Below, in pieces: positions 23,511-37,300 of a DNA stretch of 64,000 bases (its first letter is position 1; each line of letters begins with the position of its first letter). The stretch is taken from positions 4,402,001-4,466,000 of the forward strand of contig CM082597.2 of the NCBI GenBank assembly GCA_040954595.2, in the 5' to 3' direction. The notes under the pieces are model-generated. The model saw nothing but the letters and a program-made list of their open reading frames with translations. It searched no databases and was not told where the DNA came from. Position numbers and translations under genes: made by a program. The DNA comes from Balanoglossus misakiensis (taxonomy: Eukaryota; Hemichordata).

Positions 23511-26500
23511 ATGTATGTATGTATGTATGTATGTATGTATGTATGTATGTATGTACGGTATGTATCTATGGTACATGTATTAAATACCAAGTATTTGGGT
23601 AAGAAACACTTTCCTTGGTTAGTCTTTTTTAACCTCCAATCAACAGATGGCATTTGGGATTTTGTAAGGCAGAATACCTTCCAACAAGGCGTGGTTTTGA
23701 CAAGTTTTATGGCTACTATCTTGCTTCTGGTGATCACTTCACCCACAGAGGTGGTAAGTGCTTTGTTGGCAAGTTATATTAATCCTCCAGACTGAAATAT
23801 CTACTCAATATTCAAGCCATAAGATGTAGATGTCCGATGAGGGATGCTGCTCAATAGCAAACACTCCCATTAATTTGCATATGTCAGTTTCCCAACAACA
23901 GTGTACATATGTTCATTTTAACTTGGGTATTCCCTCATATTATTTTCTACTTACTTAAAACTTAAGTCTTTATTTTCTTGCCTGCTTGCTTAATGTCATA
24001 TTTTTAATACTGATGTTTCTGTAAACAGCCAGGTATCTTGACCTTCATGATGACCTTGATCCTGATTGGGGGCAGAACGGGACATACTCATCAGTGAGTA
24101 ACAAATACACTTATTGACTCAAAGCAAAAGATCACATCTAGAGTATAAAGATTACAATGAAAACAAATTGACTCGTCAAGAAGGAACGTACTGACCATCA
24201 ACCTAACAGAGTAAAAGGAAACATGTTGTATAATTTTGCAATTAAAAGCCACTTCAGGTCTATACTGCAATCAATGCTTTAGTTTATATAAAACCCTAAA
24301 CTAAACAACTAACATATGTATTGAATCCATCTCTCAACACCCTTTATTACTTCGCAGTACCTGTTCACTGACAAGGCTGTGGAAATGATCAAGAATCACG
24401 ACACAACCAAACCTTTCTTTTTATATCTTGCTTATCAAAATGTCCATTCCCCAATACAGGTAGGCAACTTAAGTACAATGTAATATGTTGTTCCATTAAT
24501 TAAATAGTGAATTAAATTAAATTGAATTAAATTAATGTATTAACTGGTATATTGTTTGATGCTCTACTATTATCTGACACAGCCAACAGATGCCATATTC
24601 GCACATTCACGTCTTTCAGTGTCCTTATTCGTGTAGTTTCTTTCATAAACACACATTTTGCTGTGATACTTGATAATAATGTGTTTCTCCTTTTTTAGGT
24701 TCCTCAAAAATATTATGACATGTATCCCTCAGTAAAGAATAAAATTCGAAGGACAAAACTTGGTAAGAAAAATTAACAAACCCTTACTAATGTAATGTAT
24801 CGGATTCTATTGTACAATATTTTTGGCAAACATGACAAATTAATTATATTTCCTTGTCAAAATCCATTTACAGGTATGGTTACAGCCATGGATGATGGCA
24901 TTGGAAAACTGGTAAACGCCTTAAAGCAAAACGGACTGTGGGAAAATACTTTGGTAGTATTTTCATCAGATGTAAGTTCATTATGCTAGCACCTAAAGTT
25001 GAAATGAATATGTGTGGGACAAAGCCACAGCAACCAGAGGTGTTGTTGCATTGATTTCCTTAGTCGTTTGAATTCTTGGGTCAACAATGTTTTGACTAAC
25101 CATCAGTTACTTGAATGTTTTTAAAAGTATTTGAAACCTACAAACCAATTTTTTGACACATCTGTTTACAAACATCAAGGTATGATGTATCAGCCCATGT
25201 TTTTAATTATATTTCATATCCTTGGTACAGAATGGCGCACCACAGAACAACCTGTATGAGGGAAGCAATTGGCCACTTTTAGGCACAAAGCAGACACTGT
25301 TTGAAGGTGGCACCCGAGCTGTTGGATTTATTCATGGTAACATGCTAGAAAAGACCGGATATATAAACGATGGGTCAGTATTATATCATCCAATTAGTTC
25401 ATAGTGAGCCTTCACACAAGCATACTTTTAATTTTTCCATAGGTTATAGATACATTTGCTGTATTATACATAGTTCATACACGTAATTTGACTTGTTCAT
25501 CTGGGTTTCATTCCAGATGATATAGCTACACAGTTGTCTATACGAATTACATAAGACACTATACTATCATATGTTGTGAAATTCTTTCATATCATAGGAT
25601 GGTTCATATTGTGGACTGGTACCCAACCCTTATGAGCGTTGCAGGTGGAAAGATTAAAGGTAGACTATATTTATGCAATAGTACAGTCATACAGATTATG
25701 CGCCTACGCAACCGGGATGATGACCATATTGTGATTTTATACTGCGTTGTGTTTACTCTACCACAATCTCATGGGCGCCATTTGTCAATCCACCCTACAT
25801 ACAGACACACCACACAAAGAAATAACTTAATTGCATACAGCAATATAAAACATGGTTTACAATCAAATTGTATCCATACATGTATTATGTTCTGTATAAT
25901 ACTGCAGAGTAACTCAGAAATTGAGCAGTAATCCTGCAGATGTTTTAGTATACATTACATTAAATCAATCATCTGTCAAAACAGCGAACCTTACATACAT
26001 ACACATATACATACACATTAATACATATACCGGTACATACACGCACAGACCATTCCGAAGGACAAATTATCACATAAATAATATTCCTGGCATCCTTTCA
26101 GATAAAGAAATGGATGGCATTGATGTGTTTAATGCTTTATCTACAAATGCACCATCACCAAGAAAAGAAGTGGTTTATAATATTATAAAGGAGTGGGATT
26201 TATCAGCGATTAGGTGAGGTTTACTCTTTAAGCTATTAGTGGTGGGATACACATAGTCATTAATCATTTATAATGTGACAATGGTTATTGACATACATGT
26301 AAATGTTCAGACTTTTTCATCATATTGATGGCAAGAATGTTTTATCAATAAAAACATTCTAAAAGTACATCATATATGCAAAATTTGACAATTCTACAAC
26401 CGGTGCTGGATTTGCCAACAGGTATGGTGACTTCAAGCTGCTTGTATTAGGTGGTTCTCGTGGCCTCCAAGGTATGTACAAATTAATATATCTAATCATG

Positions 26501-27323
26501 AATCTTTAGCAACAAAATTAAAGGAAAGTGGAATTCTGTCACAATGTTTTCAAGATGTCTGAGTGAAAGCAACATCTAACATAGAAAACAATTCTATTCA
26601 AATTTAGGGGTTCATCAGAAAGTGCCATTTGACATAGCTGATAAATCTATTTCAATGGCACAGCATATAAATGCCCATTTGAAAGATCTTTGGAAATCAA
26701 AATATCCTGAGAACATGATAGTATAACACACATGTACCGGTATACTGTCAACGTCATCATCAAATTTGGTTTTATACTTTCAGCATGTTGGGCTCCACCA
26801 CCGGAAGCACAAGGGAAGTATGGGAAAGAAACTTGTGTGAAACATGAACATGGTGAATATCTCTTCAACATAAAAGGTATTTACAGACATTAATCATTAT
26901 TAGTAATACTATTTTCAGCAGAATCCTCATTATAGCTAGCAGTGTACTGACATTTGTTTTATAGAGAACACAAAAACCTGCCATATGATCAATATGACCA
27001 CCTACAGTCTCATACATTGATTATGTCTAAAGATATTATTTGCAAATGGCAAATAATTAAATTTATATTCAGATATAAAGAATCATACATGATAAATCAA
27101 TTCATCATAAGTTTGCTCTAATTCACAAAATATAATCATATCCACAGACGACCCACAGGAACGATTCAACCTCGCCACAAAATTTCCCGACAAAGTAGCA
27201 GAGCTGAGAGAAAGACTGGCAGAAAAGGGACGACTAGCTGTGCCGGCCTTTAAGAGGTCAATGACGCGGATGGAAGCAAATCCAGACAACTTCGAGGGAG
27301 TCTGGTCCCCTGGCTGGTGCTGA
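21668..27323 (+). CDS. Arylsulfatase A of the cluster (ARSB/I/J-like), 15 exons
   Basis: Exons: 21668-21800, 22775-22886, 22991-23042, 23276-23379, 23647-23753, 24029-24093, 24358-24459, 24699-24762, 24874-24971, 25231-25373, 25598-25659, 26102-26213, 26422-26471, 26784-26876, 27148-27323; 490 aa. The N-terminus MRTVTRFALCGLIAFGYLFW is a signal sequence or type II signal anchor. ILADDLGWGD supplies metal-binding Asp residues. The formylglycine motif is CGPSRAALMTG (Cys80), split between exons 2 and 3. GKWHLGF, NVHSP, DNGAP and GTKQTLFEGG give the other expected active-site residues. The GNNWPL-like context and overall order match the ARSB/I/J group, which removes sulfate from glycans or other sulfate esters and needs SUMF1 activation. 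It ends WSPGWC, as do B and C. First of four tandem paralogues with identical intron phases. Confidence 0.93.
23451..23553. repeat. (TATG)n/(TG)n microsatellite in sulfatase A intron 4
   Basis: Tetranucleotide repeat with an internal TG run. A similar but longer repeat occupies intron 4 of sulfatase D, and intron 4 of C carries GAAT repeats. Confidence 0.95.
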
Positions 27324-27403
27324 CAATGTCAGCTGTTTGGATAATCTTGTTTGATATGTATTGCCGTTTCTCAACAACTTTGTAAAGTTACAAACATGAG
27401 AAA

Positions 27404-27409
27404 AATAAA
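27404..27409 (+). terminator. Polyadenylation signal of sulfatase A
   Basis: AATAAA 81 bases after the TGA at 27321-27323, a typical spacing for a short 3' UTR. Confidence 0.7.
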
Positions 27410-28965
27410 ACAAAATTAAGGAAGTCCCAGACAAACTGTCTTGTTCCAGTCATTGAACGGGGATATCAAAACATCGAATCACGTGAAAGAATGATACACT
27501 AATTCTACATGTTAAAATTGCCACAAGTGTTGTCAACATCGAACAAGCGATATACTTTGGGGAATATTAGTTAATCGCCATTGAAGTTTACAAAAGTAAA
27601 GTATTGAAGAGCTTTAATCTCTTACTATAGTGTCACATTAAAGTAGGGTATTATACAAATCTGCCTTAAGTGACGAACTAATAGTTTGATGCAAAATTCA
27701 ACAAAGACCAAGTATGGAATAATGAATCGACATGACCAAGGAAGTCAGGAATGTTTCAGGTATAAGTGTTTACAAAACAGCTTTGCAGGCCATACAATCT
27801 GTTACAATCTCAAGGACCTGGTAAACCTGTTGACATAGTAAAATGACTGCCCAAAGGAAATACAGAAATAAACGTTTGATCATGTATGATACATCCATGC
27901 ACTCGTGGTACTTTCAAACAGTTATTTCATCCAACCCATTACCACCCATAAAAGATAAAATACACAAACCACAATTATGCATGCTACTATCACAAAAACT
28001 GAAAAAAATGTCATATTACTTACAAGGTTGCTATGAAATTTTATAAATGATTTTAAGTCAGGGCGCCACCACATGGTGAGATCAACTCTCTTATCACATA
28101 AATTTTAGAACATACGCTTATTTTAAGTCAGGGCGTCACCTAGTGGCAACGCCGACTCGATTTAAGCTCTTAATGGGCAGTCATTCTCCTGTAGAAAACA
28201 TTCCAATAAGACTTGAACATAGAACAAATCTATGCCTGGTCTGTTACAATTGAAATTGAATAATTTAATGAGAATCTTGGAATACACTTCAAAGAGTGAA
28301 CGTTAATTCACACGTGCGGTTTGAAAGTATTTTATCAATTCGGACTTTCTCTGTAATTCTACCATATACCAGTATGTCATTAATTAAATCCACTATCCTG
28401 TAGATCAGAAATTTGGGTTATTGCCATAGATAAACCATTCTGACAGTTTATAGAATCTCACACACCAAAACACATGGCATGATTTTGCATAACCCTCGTT
28501 CATTGTATTTATGGGAAAAGGGTCAGGCTAATTAATAACATGTGTCACTGGAGTGCCAGATTATTATTATACATGTACAGGTATGTTTGCTTTTATTTTA
28601 TAATACTATTTGAATGAGCAGTTGTTGCCATTGATTTAACACACTGCAATCAAGCTGTGATGCCATTTGTAACACTCAATGAATGCTTTATTGGTTTGTA
28701 AAAGTAAACTTTTCCTAAACTGTAATTTATCACCTTGCTCCAATAATGTTTGAACGTATACTTTGCCTATGGATGTAATAAGATGCATCACATTTACCAT
28801 GGGAACCCAGTAATGACACAGTTTCAATGTGTGTTCGTGTGTTGGCATGTCATTTCTTGGGGTGGGCGTGTCAGCTTAAAAGCTAATACCTATGATTTGT
28901 ATCTTGGTGAAAAAGTCTCTCACCTAGTCGGAATCACTTCAAAGCAGCTCCCACTGTATAAAACG
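27410..28965. other. Intergenic region between sulfatases A and B
   Basis: No gene recognised. A 20-base sequence TTTTAAGTCAGGGCG(C/T)CACC occurs twice, at 28051-28070 and 28121-28140. A frame open upstream of the sulfatase B ATG (from about 28750) has no conserved content and is likely chance. Confidence 0.5.
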
Positions 28966-31900
28966 ATGCGCACAATTTCTCGTATTGGCCTTTGCATTTT
29001 GCTGGGTTCTGGATATCTGCTGTGGTCATGGCTTGGAAGAATGGGTCCCAAGTCCCCGACCAAACCGAATATTGTGTTTATTCTTGCTGACGATCTTGGT
29101 AAGGAGTATTTCTGTCACGTTTTGCTTACATGTATTACTACTTTCTGTAAAGCAATTCTGGTGCGCTAGAATCTGTTTAAAGGGACAAAGTCTCTCTCTC
29201 GCTGCCCATTTTTCCATTGATTATGTTTGATACAAGACACCATTTATGTTATTCTACATGTGGATATCTAGTGAATCAATGTTTGACCACACACAACTTC
29301 CATCCCACTTGTAGATATGAGAGTGAAAAACTCACCAACATTAATAATCGATCGCTACCGTTTATTCATTTTGGTGAGATTTTTATTCATCCAACCTTTT
29401 TAGTATTTTAGAGTAAACAATTGTGCTGATTCGCTTTGATTATTACCCATCAAAGATCTTAATTGTTTAAGACCAAGATATAATTACCCAGTGTCAGTAT
29501 CGACCTACATCTACTTCATTCGATGCATGCACGTATACCACACTGTATACATAAATCTTGAAAAATTATGCAAATATCGGTAATCCAATTGACCAATCAG
29601 CAGAAGCCGTTACCTTGTGCTTAACAGTCACAGCTGTACCATTTAGAGAAGTTCAAACGTGGAGCCTCTGGTATGTCTGGAATTAACATACACAATCGTG
29701 AGCTGTCTGGTAAAACTGAGATAGTCTTTTTAATATCACACTAAATTCTTTCAGTAAGAAGTCAACAGCTTTTGAGTAGCAGCTGGCAGAAACATCACAC
29801 TCTAGTTATTAGGTGCTGAAGTTGTAAACGAATCTCTGTGCTTTACTACCAATTTGTGATTAAATGCATGGTCGTAAAGGAATGTTTACGACCTCTCTGT
29901 ATTGCCTTTCAATCATCACTAACACTTGTTTATAATACCAGATAACTTGAAACATTGGAGTCTGCAGAATGAAGAAACTGTTAATGGTGTGATGAATTTA
30001 TGTAATTTCTTGCTCTTTCTTTGACAAGTTACATCTGGATGCAAAATTGTACTTCATCATAAGCTAGTAAAATCATGGCTATGAAATAAACTGCACTTTT
30101 TAATTCTAGGCTGGAGTGATATTGGTTACAATAATCCCTATGTTATAAGTCCTACCTTAGATACACTGGCCAGAGAGGGCGTCATACTAAATCAATCATA
30201 TGCCTCACAGTCCTGCAGTCCGTAAGTAATAGCATGCATCGTTTATGAACATTTCGGTGTACATTGCATAACAATGGCTATGTAACATGACCAATGAAGG
30301 GCCATCTCTGAGTTGCTTATTTATAACATTTGCGCAAACGTCTATTGCTTGAATTCCATCTTATTTTCTTATCCTATCCTATCTTTGATTTAGATCAAGG
30401 TCAGCTTTAATGAGTGGATACTATTCTTATCGACTTGGGTTCCAGGTACATATATATAGAACAATTATGAAACTTGACATTTATTTGAAAAAAAATAATT
30501 GTATTGTTTTGCATGGTAAGATATTTGGTGGGGGGAGGTAACATTCTTATAAAAATTTCTTTCTGTTAATCAGTCTGTTATTTACATACTAGGCAGGGGG
30601 AGTGCGATGCAAGATGCCTCGTGGATTACAACTTAATCTTACACTACTGCCAAGAAAACTTCAACAACTAGGTTACACAACATATATGGTTGGAAAGTGA
30701 GTACATATCGCGTTAAATTCCCCCAAAACTCATAGTAGCATAGTTTGGATGTGCCTGGATACATAGTCAAATGTATTGAAGAAATTGAAGGTAAATATGC
30801 CATCTGGTTGAATGTTAAATATGTTAAATGGGCTAATATGTATGAAAAACTCATAATAACGTTGCATTAACTTTCATTAAATAGATGGCATTTGGGATTT
30901 TGCAAAAAGGAGTACACACCAACCATGCGCGGTTTTGATAAGTTCTATGGTTACTATTTGGCCGGGGGAGATCACTTTACACATAGGTCACATCCAACCA
31001 TTAGTAAGTAAGCACATTTTTATCTACTAGAAAAAGACCATTAAATTATAAATTTTCAAAATCTTGAGGAAAGTATCATAAATGCAAGCACTCTTTCTAA
31101 GTACCTCTCCACTATTGATTCCAAAGCAGATGGTGGACTTGATCTTCACGACCAGTTTGAGACAGACTGGAATCAAAATGGGACGTATTCATCGGTAAGT
31201 AATAAACTATGACATTAAAAACCATATGTTGGCGGAATGTTTTGTGGAAAATTCTGTCTAAAGAAATATCCGAAACATGGACAGACTATACGTGAAATCT
31301 CCAGAGCTATTCCTGTCTGACACCGATCCATAGGCACCCTTACAAATGGAAGTAGCAAGTTTATTTTCATAGTCCAACTAATAAATAACCTGTTCTGCTG
31401 GAAACACTATAGACAAATTGATCAGGCATGCTGGTAATAGTGCATTACGAACTGTTACATTACAGTACTTGTACTCAGACAAAGCTGTGGATTTTATTGA
31501 AAATCATGACACATCCAAACCGTTATTCATGTACCTGGCCTATCAAAGCATTCATTCTCCTCTGCAGGTAGGTGATTTACACAAATCATCATTTCATCAT
31601 CAGTTTGTTTTGAGCGTTTACCGGTACATACTGGTATAAACACAGATGTAACCATGTTATTGCAATACATCCCAACATTCTAATAAGATGCATGTAAGAA
31701 CTGAACTATAATGTCTATTGTATGCAATTCATAGGTACCAAAAAAGTATTTTGATATGTATCCAAAGGTCAAGAACTTGAATCGAAGAATTTTACTAGGT
31801 AAGAATGCATTTTGATTCCCAAACACCACAATAAAAGGTACCATAATCACAGAAGTGTGACAGAAGGGAACTGTATGCTTGTGTTTGTATATAAGGCTTA

Positions 31901-33955
31901 CACTAATAGCTTCAAATTTCTATGACTATTCTAATCCTTTATGAAATCAACCACACAGTCTCCAACGTTATGGTAAAACATGATGTTCACAAGGTCTTTA
32001 TGCACAATTCACAAGGCATTTAACTCCATTGAATGTAAATGCTGTTTTGACAACTGTCCGGTATACAGTGCTAAGCATTGAAGAATGAACACATAAAGGG
32101 CATTGGATAAAGGCCATGCACTACCTTAATTATAATTTTTTGAGGGTGTTAAAATCAAGTGTTTCTTATTTCTCTTGAAGGGATGATTACGGCCATGGAT
32201 GAGGGTATTGCGAAGGTTGTAGAGGCTTTACGACAGAATGATCTGTGGAGAAATACTATATTGGTATTTATGTCTGATGTAAGTTCCCTGATATTTTGTT
32301 TTTGATGCTCCTAACACAACCAATAGTAAAATTGATGAGTTTGAGGACTTAAATTAAAACCAGAGGATTTTAAACGTGTCATGAAACATCTAAACAGTTT
32401 TTGACAACTTTCTCCTCCTCACCACCATCACCATCTTCACCATCATCACAAGCCTATAAAGGCTTTCTTCCCATTGTTGCCATGGTTCCAGCTGATGCTA
32501 CCATGGCAATCATGTTAAATCACCATACAACAACAAACCCTTGAATTTCTTGGCAGAATGGCGCACCACAGAATGAAAAATTCGAGGGTAACAACTGGCC
32601 CCTTCTGGGGACGAAACAGACGCTATATGAAGGCGGAACTCGTGTTGTTGGCTTCATTCACAGCAATAGACTTCAAAAAAAGAAATATACATACAATGGG
32701 TTTGCATATTATTTTTATATGTTTTGAAGGAATCCTAAACATAAGCTGACAAATCTATGTGTACATTCCTACAGATGTTTCAATTTTAACAGTACCACTG
32801 GGGCGTTCAATTTGGAAACAATGAAAACCAACACCACATGTAATACATTAACATCATTATTAACACTTCCTCAGGACATAATGCAACATTTGTCTGTTGT
32901 TTCCCTTTCATGGTCAAGAATGATGCATATTGTCGATTGGTATCCAACACTTGTGAAGGCTGCAGGTGGTAAAATATCAGGTATTAATCTTTTTGTCAAA
33001 GCCTCTATAATTTATACGTACTGGTACATGCATACATAAATACATACGCATATACACCCATCCACTCGTATTATATATTTGTTATCTTTCAAGATCGAGA
33101 AATGGATGGTGTAGACATGTGGAGAGCATTATCAACAAATGCAGCATCGCCAAGAAAAGAATTGGTATATAATATAATTGATGATTGGAATTTGGCGTCA
33201 ATAAGGTAAACTCTGTTCTTATACTTACTGAAATTGAGGTGGGGGGGGGGAGAAGGAGGATGAAGAGACAATGAGACAGAATGACCATTTGACTGTCATG
33301 GATTTTTACAAAATGATCAGTCTGTTGGTTAGTTGCTTGATTGGTTTGTTTATTTCATTTTTGTTAGGTATGGTGATTTCAAATTAATGCAGGGTCCCAG
33401 CCCTCATCCAAATGATTGTAAGTAAACAAAATAAACTTTAAATTTTGAGGAATACGAATCCAATAGCTCAAAACTGCATTATTTAAAGAGAGCGACCACA
33501 TGGTTTTTGGACAATCCAAACACCCTTTTGCCTATACCGGTATATGGAAATATGTCAATTAAATGTGACTGCACACTTTTTTATTTTCAGTATGTTGGGT
33601 TCCACCACCTGAAACCGATGGAAAACTTGGTGAAAAAATCTGTATGGACCCACATTCAGGAGATGTGCAACTGTTCAATCTAAAAGGTAGTTACAATCAA
33701 GTGTTATGCTATTTACCTATTATACCTAGAACCTTTATTCTGTACATATTAACAATATCTGATTTTCACCTTTTCGCAGTTGACCCGTTGGAACAATTCA
33801 ATCTTGCTGATGAAATGCCAGAAAAGGTGGCGGAATTAATGGCAAGACTAAAAGAACGTAGGAAGCAAGCTGTGCCAGCCTTCGAAAGATCTGAAGTATC
33901 GGAGGAGGCTGACCCGGAAAATTTTGGGGGTGTGTGGTCACCTGGTTGGTGCTAA
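28966..33955 (+). CDS. Arylsulfatase B of the cluster (ARSB/I/J-like), 15 exons
   Basis: Exons: 28966-29098, 30110-30221, 30394-30445, 30593-30696, 30885-31003, 31130-31194, 31466-31567, 31735-31798, 32181-32278, 32557-32699, 32919-32980, 33094-33205, 33368-33417, 33591-33686, 33780-33955; 495 aa. N-terminal anchor MRTISRIGLCILLGSGYLLW closely matches gene A in length and pattern, which fixes the start. Active-site features are intact: ILADDLGWSD, CSPSRSALMSG (Cys80 to formylglycine), GKWHLGF, SIHSP, DNGAP and GTKQTLYEGG. Ends WSPGWC. Exon 5 is four residues longer than in A, C and D. The donor after exon 10 (GTTTGC) is weak, and acceptors of exons 9, 11 and 12 end in AAG. A TATAAAA (28957-28963) lies only two bases before the ATG, so promoter position is unclear. 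Expected role: hydrolysis of sulfate esters in the secretory or lysosomal lumen. Confidence 0.91.
29177..29400. mobile_element. Half copy of a TTAA-flanked fold-back element
   Basis: Begins TTAAAGGGACAAAGTCTC and continues with sequence shared with 45213-45415 and 46056-46250 in sulfatase D. Only one arm is recognisable. It sits in intron 1 of sulfatase B. Confidence 0.75.
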
Positions 33956-34191
33956 AAGACAAAGTTTTCCTGCATATATTTCTTTCTGGGCGAGGTTATG
34001 TCTAGTGTCACTCTGCGAGTTTAAATATTTAAAGATAAACTGAAATCAAATGATAAAAGCTCATGAACACATAGTTTTGAAAATTGTTTACCACAGGAGA
34101 TGCAGGATATATTGTTTAGATATTATGTTATGTCATTTCTATAAATGTTTTCATCATGTCTGTTATTGTTGTTCAAATCATAGAAAACTTG

Positions 34192-34197
34192 AATAAA
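34192..34197 (+). terminator. Polyadenylation signal of sulfatase B
   Basis: AATAAA 236 bases after the sulfatase B stop and only 40 bases before the TATA box of sulfatase C. Confidence 0.65.
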
Positions 34198-34237
34198 AAT
34201 AGTGTACGAGTACATGTGATCATCATTCATTTCATCC

Positions 34238-34245
34238 TATATAAG
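34238..34245 (+). promoter_or_regulatory. TATA box of sulfatase C
   Basis: TATATAAG, 136 bases before the start codon at 34374. A start about 30 bases downstream (near 34270) would exclude the in-frame ATG at 34260 and favour 34374. Confidence 0.6.
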
Positions 34246-34373
34246 CTGCATTAAAGCATATGGTAGCCACAGTGCCAATGACACTACTATTGCGAGCATG
34301 CGCATTATCTCTATCCACTTTGCACGCACAACTTTTTTTCAGTGCTAACTTAAACCTCAGTGTGCACTGCACG

Positions 34374-37300
34374 ATGCGTGTTGCTCTCCAAGTAGCCATA
34401 TGTAGCTTTCTAGCATCTGGATACCTCTTATGGCTGTTTGCCGGGAAATCAGAAGTCGCTTACACGGAGAAGCCTAGCATTGCAAAATCAGAGATCACTA
34501 TGCCGGAAAAGCCACACATTGTCTATATTCTCGCTGATGATCTTGGTAAGTGTATGGCTTTACAATTATATGATCATTTTCTCTGCAAAATACATCATTG
34601 ACAGTGACCCATTTAGTATACCACATTTGTGAAAGAATCATCTTGAGAATCACCTGGTAATAGCTTAGATTTCACTGGTCTCATTTCATTGTGAAAAACT
34701 GCAATTCTAACTATCTTTTACTGACAAACAAGGTCTAACAAAAATGTCAGTGTAGTAATTTAGAATTCAATTGATTGATATAATATATGTTTCAATCATG
34801 AAATAGTCCCAATTGTGCTATAATTATTTGTGTACGACATGTATGTCAGAAATATTTTGGTGAGTGTTTTTCAGCCAAAGACATCATAAACACGCGTAAA
34901 AAGTTGCCTTTCTCAAGAGTAACAGCTCAGGAGCGTGTTTTATAAAATACCATGAGTAACAACATGAAGATGTCAGCCTATTTATATCCTGTCTGTAGTA
35001 CAGAGCCTTTGCATGCAGCTAGCAATCTTGATCAATATTGACAAGTCTACTGCAAGTCAAATGCATGTTATGTACAATCACGTTCATTCATAAATATGTG
35101 TCTACTGTAGAAAGCATTCTATACACACAAAAGAAAATGATTCAAAGCCAAGTCACATAGACCATCAGCCATTTGATAAATGTCACGGATGATACACAGA
35201 GTCCAATGTAAAAATGATATTAATTCAGTATCTATTGAATTCCGATATACCAGCTGTTGTGTTGCAGTATTTAATCAGATAACGAGGAGGAAATATCATA
35301 TAAAATTGTTTGCCTATATTGTTTAGCTTTTGTAATCCACTTACACTGTTAAGTCCTCTGCCCACCATTTTTGTTTGCTATACTGGTATAGTAGTCTGAA
35401 TACTACATGTATAAAACACCATGATTATTTTGTGTCCCAATGTTGATATCTGTAGGTATTCACCTATTTTCACATTGAGAATTTGTCATATTACTTCATG
35501 TTTCATTTGGAAGAACTGGTTTTGGATAACGTGTTTGCAAAAGTTTAGTCACCCGATCATTCGCAAACATTTTGTATTGTTTACTTTGCACGAATCTTTC
35601 AATATTCAATGCAACTAAAGTTAAAAAATCTATAAGTGTCGGCTCGTATTAAAAATATGATACAGGCATGTACCGATTTCAACGTCATATGGTGAATTCT
35701 GTCATGGTCCTGTGAAATAGCACACAATGACACGTGTTTATCATAAGCACCAATAGGATTTAAAGTTCAGCCATTCTGTGATGATTAAATCACTGTGTTT
35801 GCCTTCCACGGGGTGTCACGGTGTTTATTGAGTCAGGTAAATGTATGCCGCGAACGCTCGGTTCCTTTGATAAGTTATAAATGTAGACACGATGCAAGGC
35901 CAAAGGAATGCATTGTCACATAGCCGTTTGCGAGTTTGTCTGCCGGTGAATTAGGACACCCTCACCGGTTTGGGCCTATTGATACGCCTATTGTATGCTT
36001 TACAAGTTTTACAAGCTGTCACTAGACCTGTCCAAGCATTCCCACAGTATGTTTAAACTAACAACCTCTCGTTTCCAAAGGAAAAACATGCATCTATATC
36101 TTGAATTACAGTTACTGTATGCTAAACAATTGTTTTCCTTTAGGATGGAGTGATGTTGGTTACAACAATCCGTATATCATTAGTCCCACTATAGATGCAC
36201 TCGCAAGAGAAGGGGTGATCCTTAACCAGTCCTATGTGTTCCAGTCATGCTCCCCGTAAGTAATTAAATACACAGTGTTAAAGAGTTAATCTTCATAAGA
36301 TGATGACCAAATGGCTTTGAATGAGAACAACTTAGTTACACTAAACAAAGACCCCTTGTTTCTCAACAAGGTCTTTAACAATTAGTAGATTCAAACAGCA
36401 AACGAATCTCAATTTCAGATCTAGAGCCTCTTTGATGAGTGGATATTACTCCTATCGCCTTGGAGTGCAGGTACGTATCCATCTTATTTTCAACTCACAT
36501 GAAAAATAGATGTAATTCATTGCAGCATTGCATTTAATAAATAACTCAGAGCAATGCACTTTGGCGACTGACTGCCAAGCAATCAAGCCTGAATGGAAAT
36601 CTTTCAAAATTTTTATTTCCAACATAACCATGTGACAGACAGAAATCTATGAAAGCATGTCTCGTGATGATACTCTCGTATATGTTTACTTCTATTTCCT
36701 GAGATAAGACAATCCGAACCAATTGATGTTACCCAACAATGCCTCTGGAATCGCTTCTACCAGTTGACAATCAGTGAGGTCATCCACGTGTTGACTGAAT
36801 AATGAACATCTGTATAAATTTGATTTCAGACAGGGGGTATGTGGCAAAGGCTACCACAAGGAGTTCCATTGAATTTTACACTGTTGCCAAGGAAACTGAA
36901 ACAACTCGGATATTCAACTTATATGGTTGGAAAGTAAGAATGAATGAATGAATGAATCAATGAATGAACTTGGGAAAGAGAGAACTAAAGAGCGAACACA
37001 ATAGTATTAACAAATCACTGATTTGTCCATTTATATTTTGAAGGATGGGTCATTGGGTAGGTGGTTGTAGGGTAGGTTGGTTGACTAATTGCTCAATCCA
37101 TATCTGTAGCATATGTAAATTTGAGGTGACTGTATACCTTTAATTAGCCAGTAGCCAGTCAACATAAATGCAGAACTGCTATTCACAGCTTGTTTGATTG
37201 CAGCATTGTGTACTCATTGAGATGTATACTCACTCTCCTAATTACCACAACTGTAACACATAATTTGTTTTGGTTTATCATTAAATCAACAGATGGCATT

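Noticed and set aside
34260-34373. Upstream in-frame ATG extending sulfatase C by 38 residues
   Set aside because: It lies about 15-22 bases after the TATA box, before the expected transcription start, and paralogues begin at the 34374-equivalent position.
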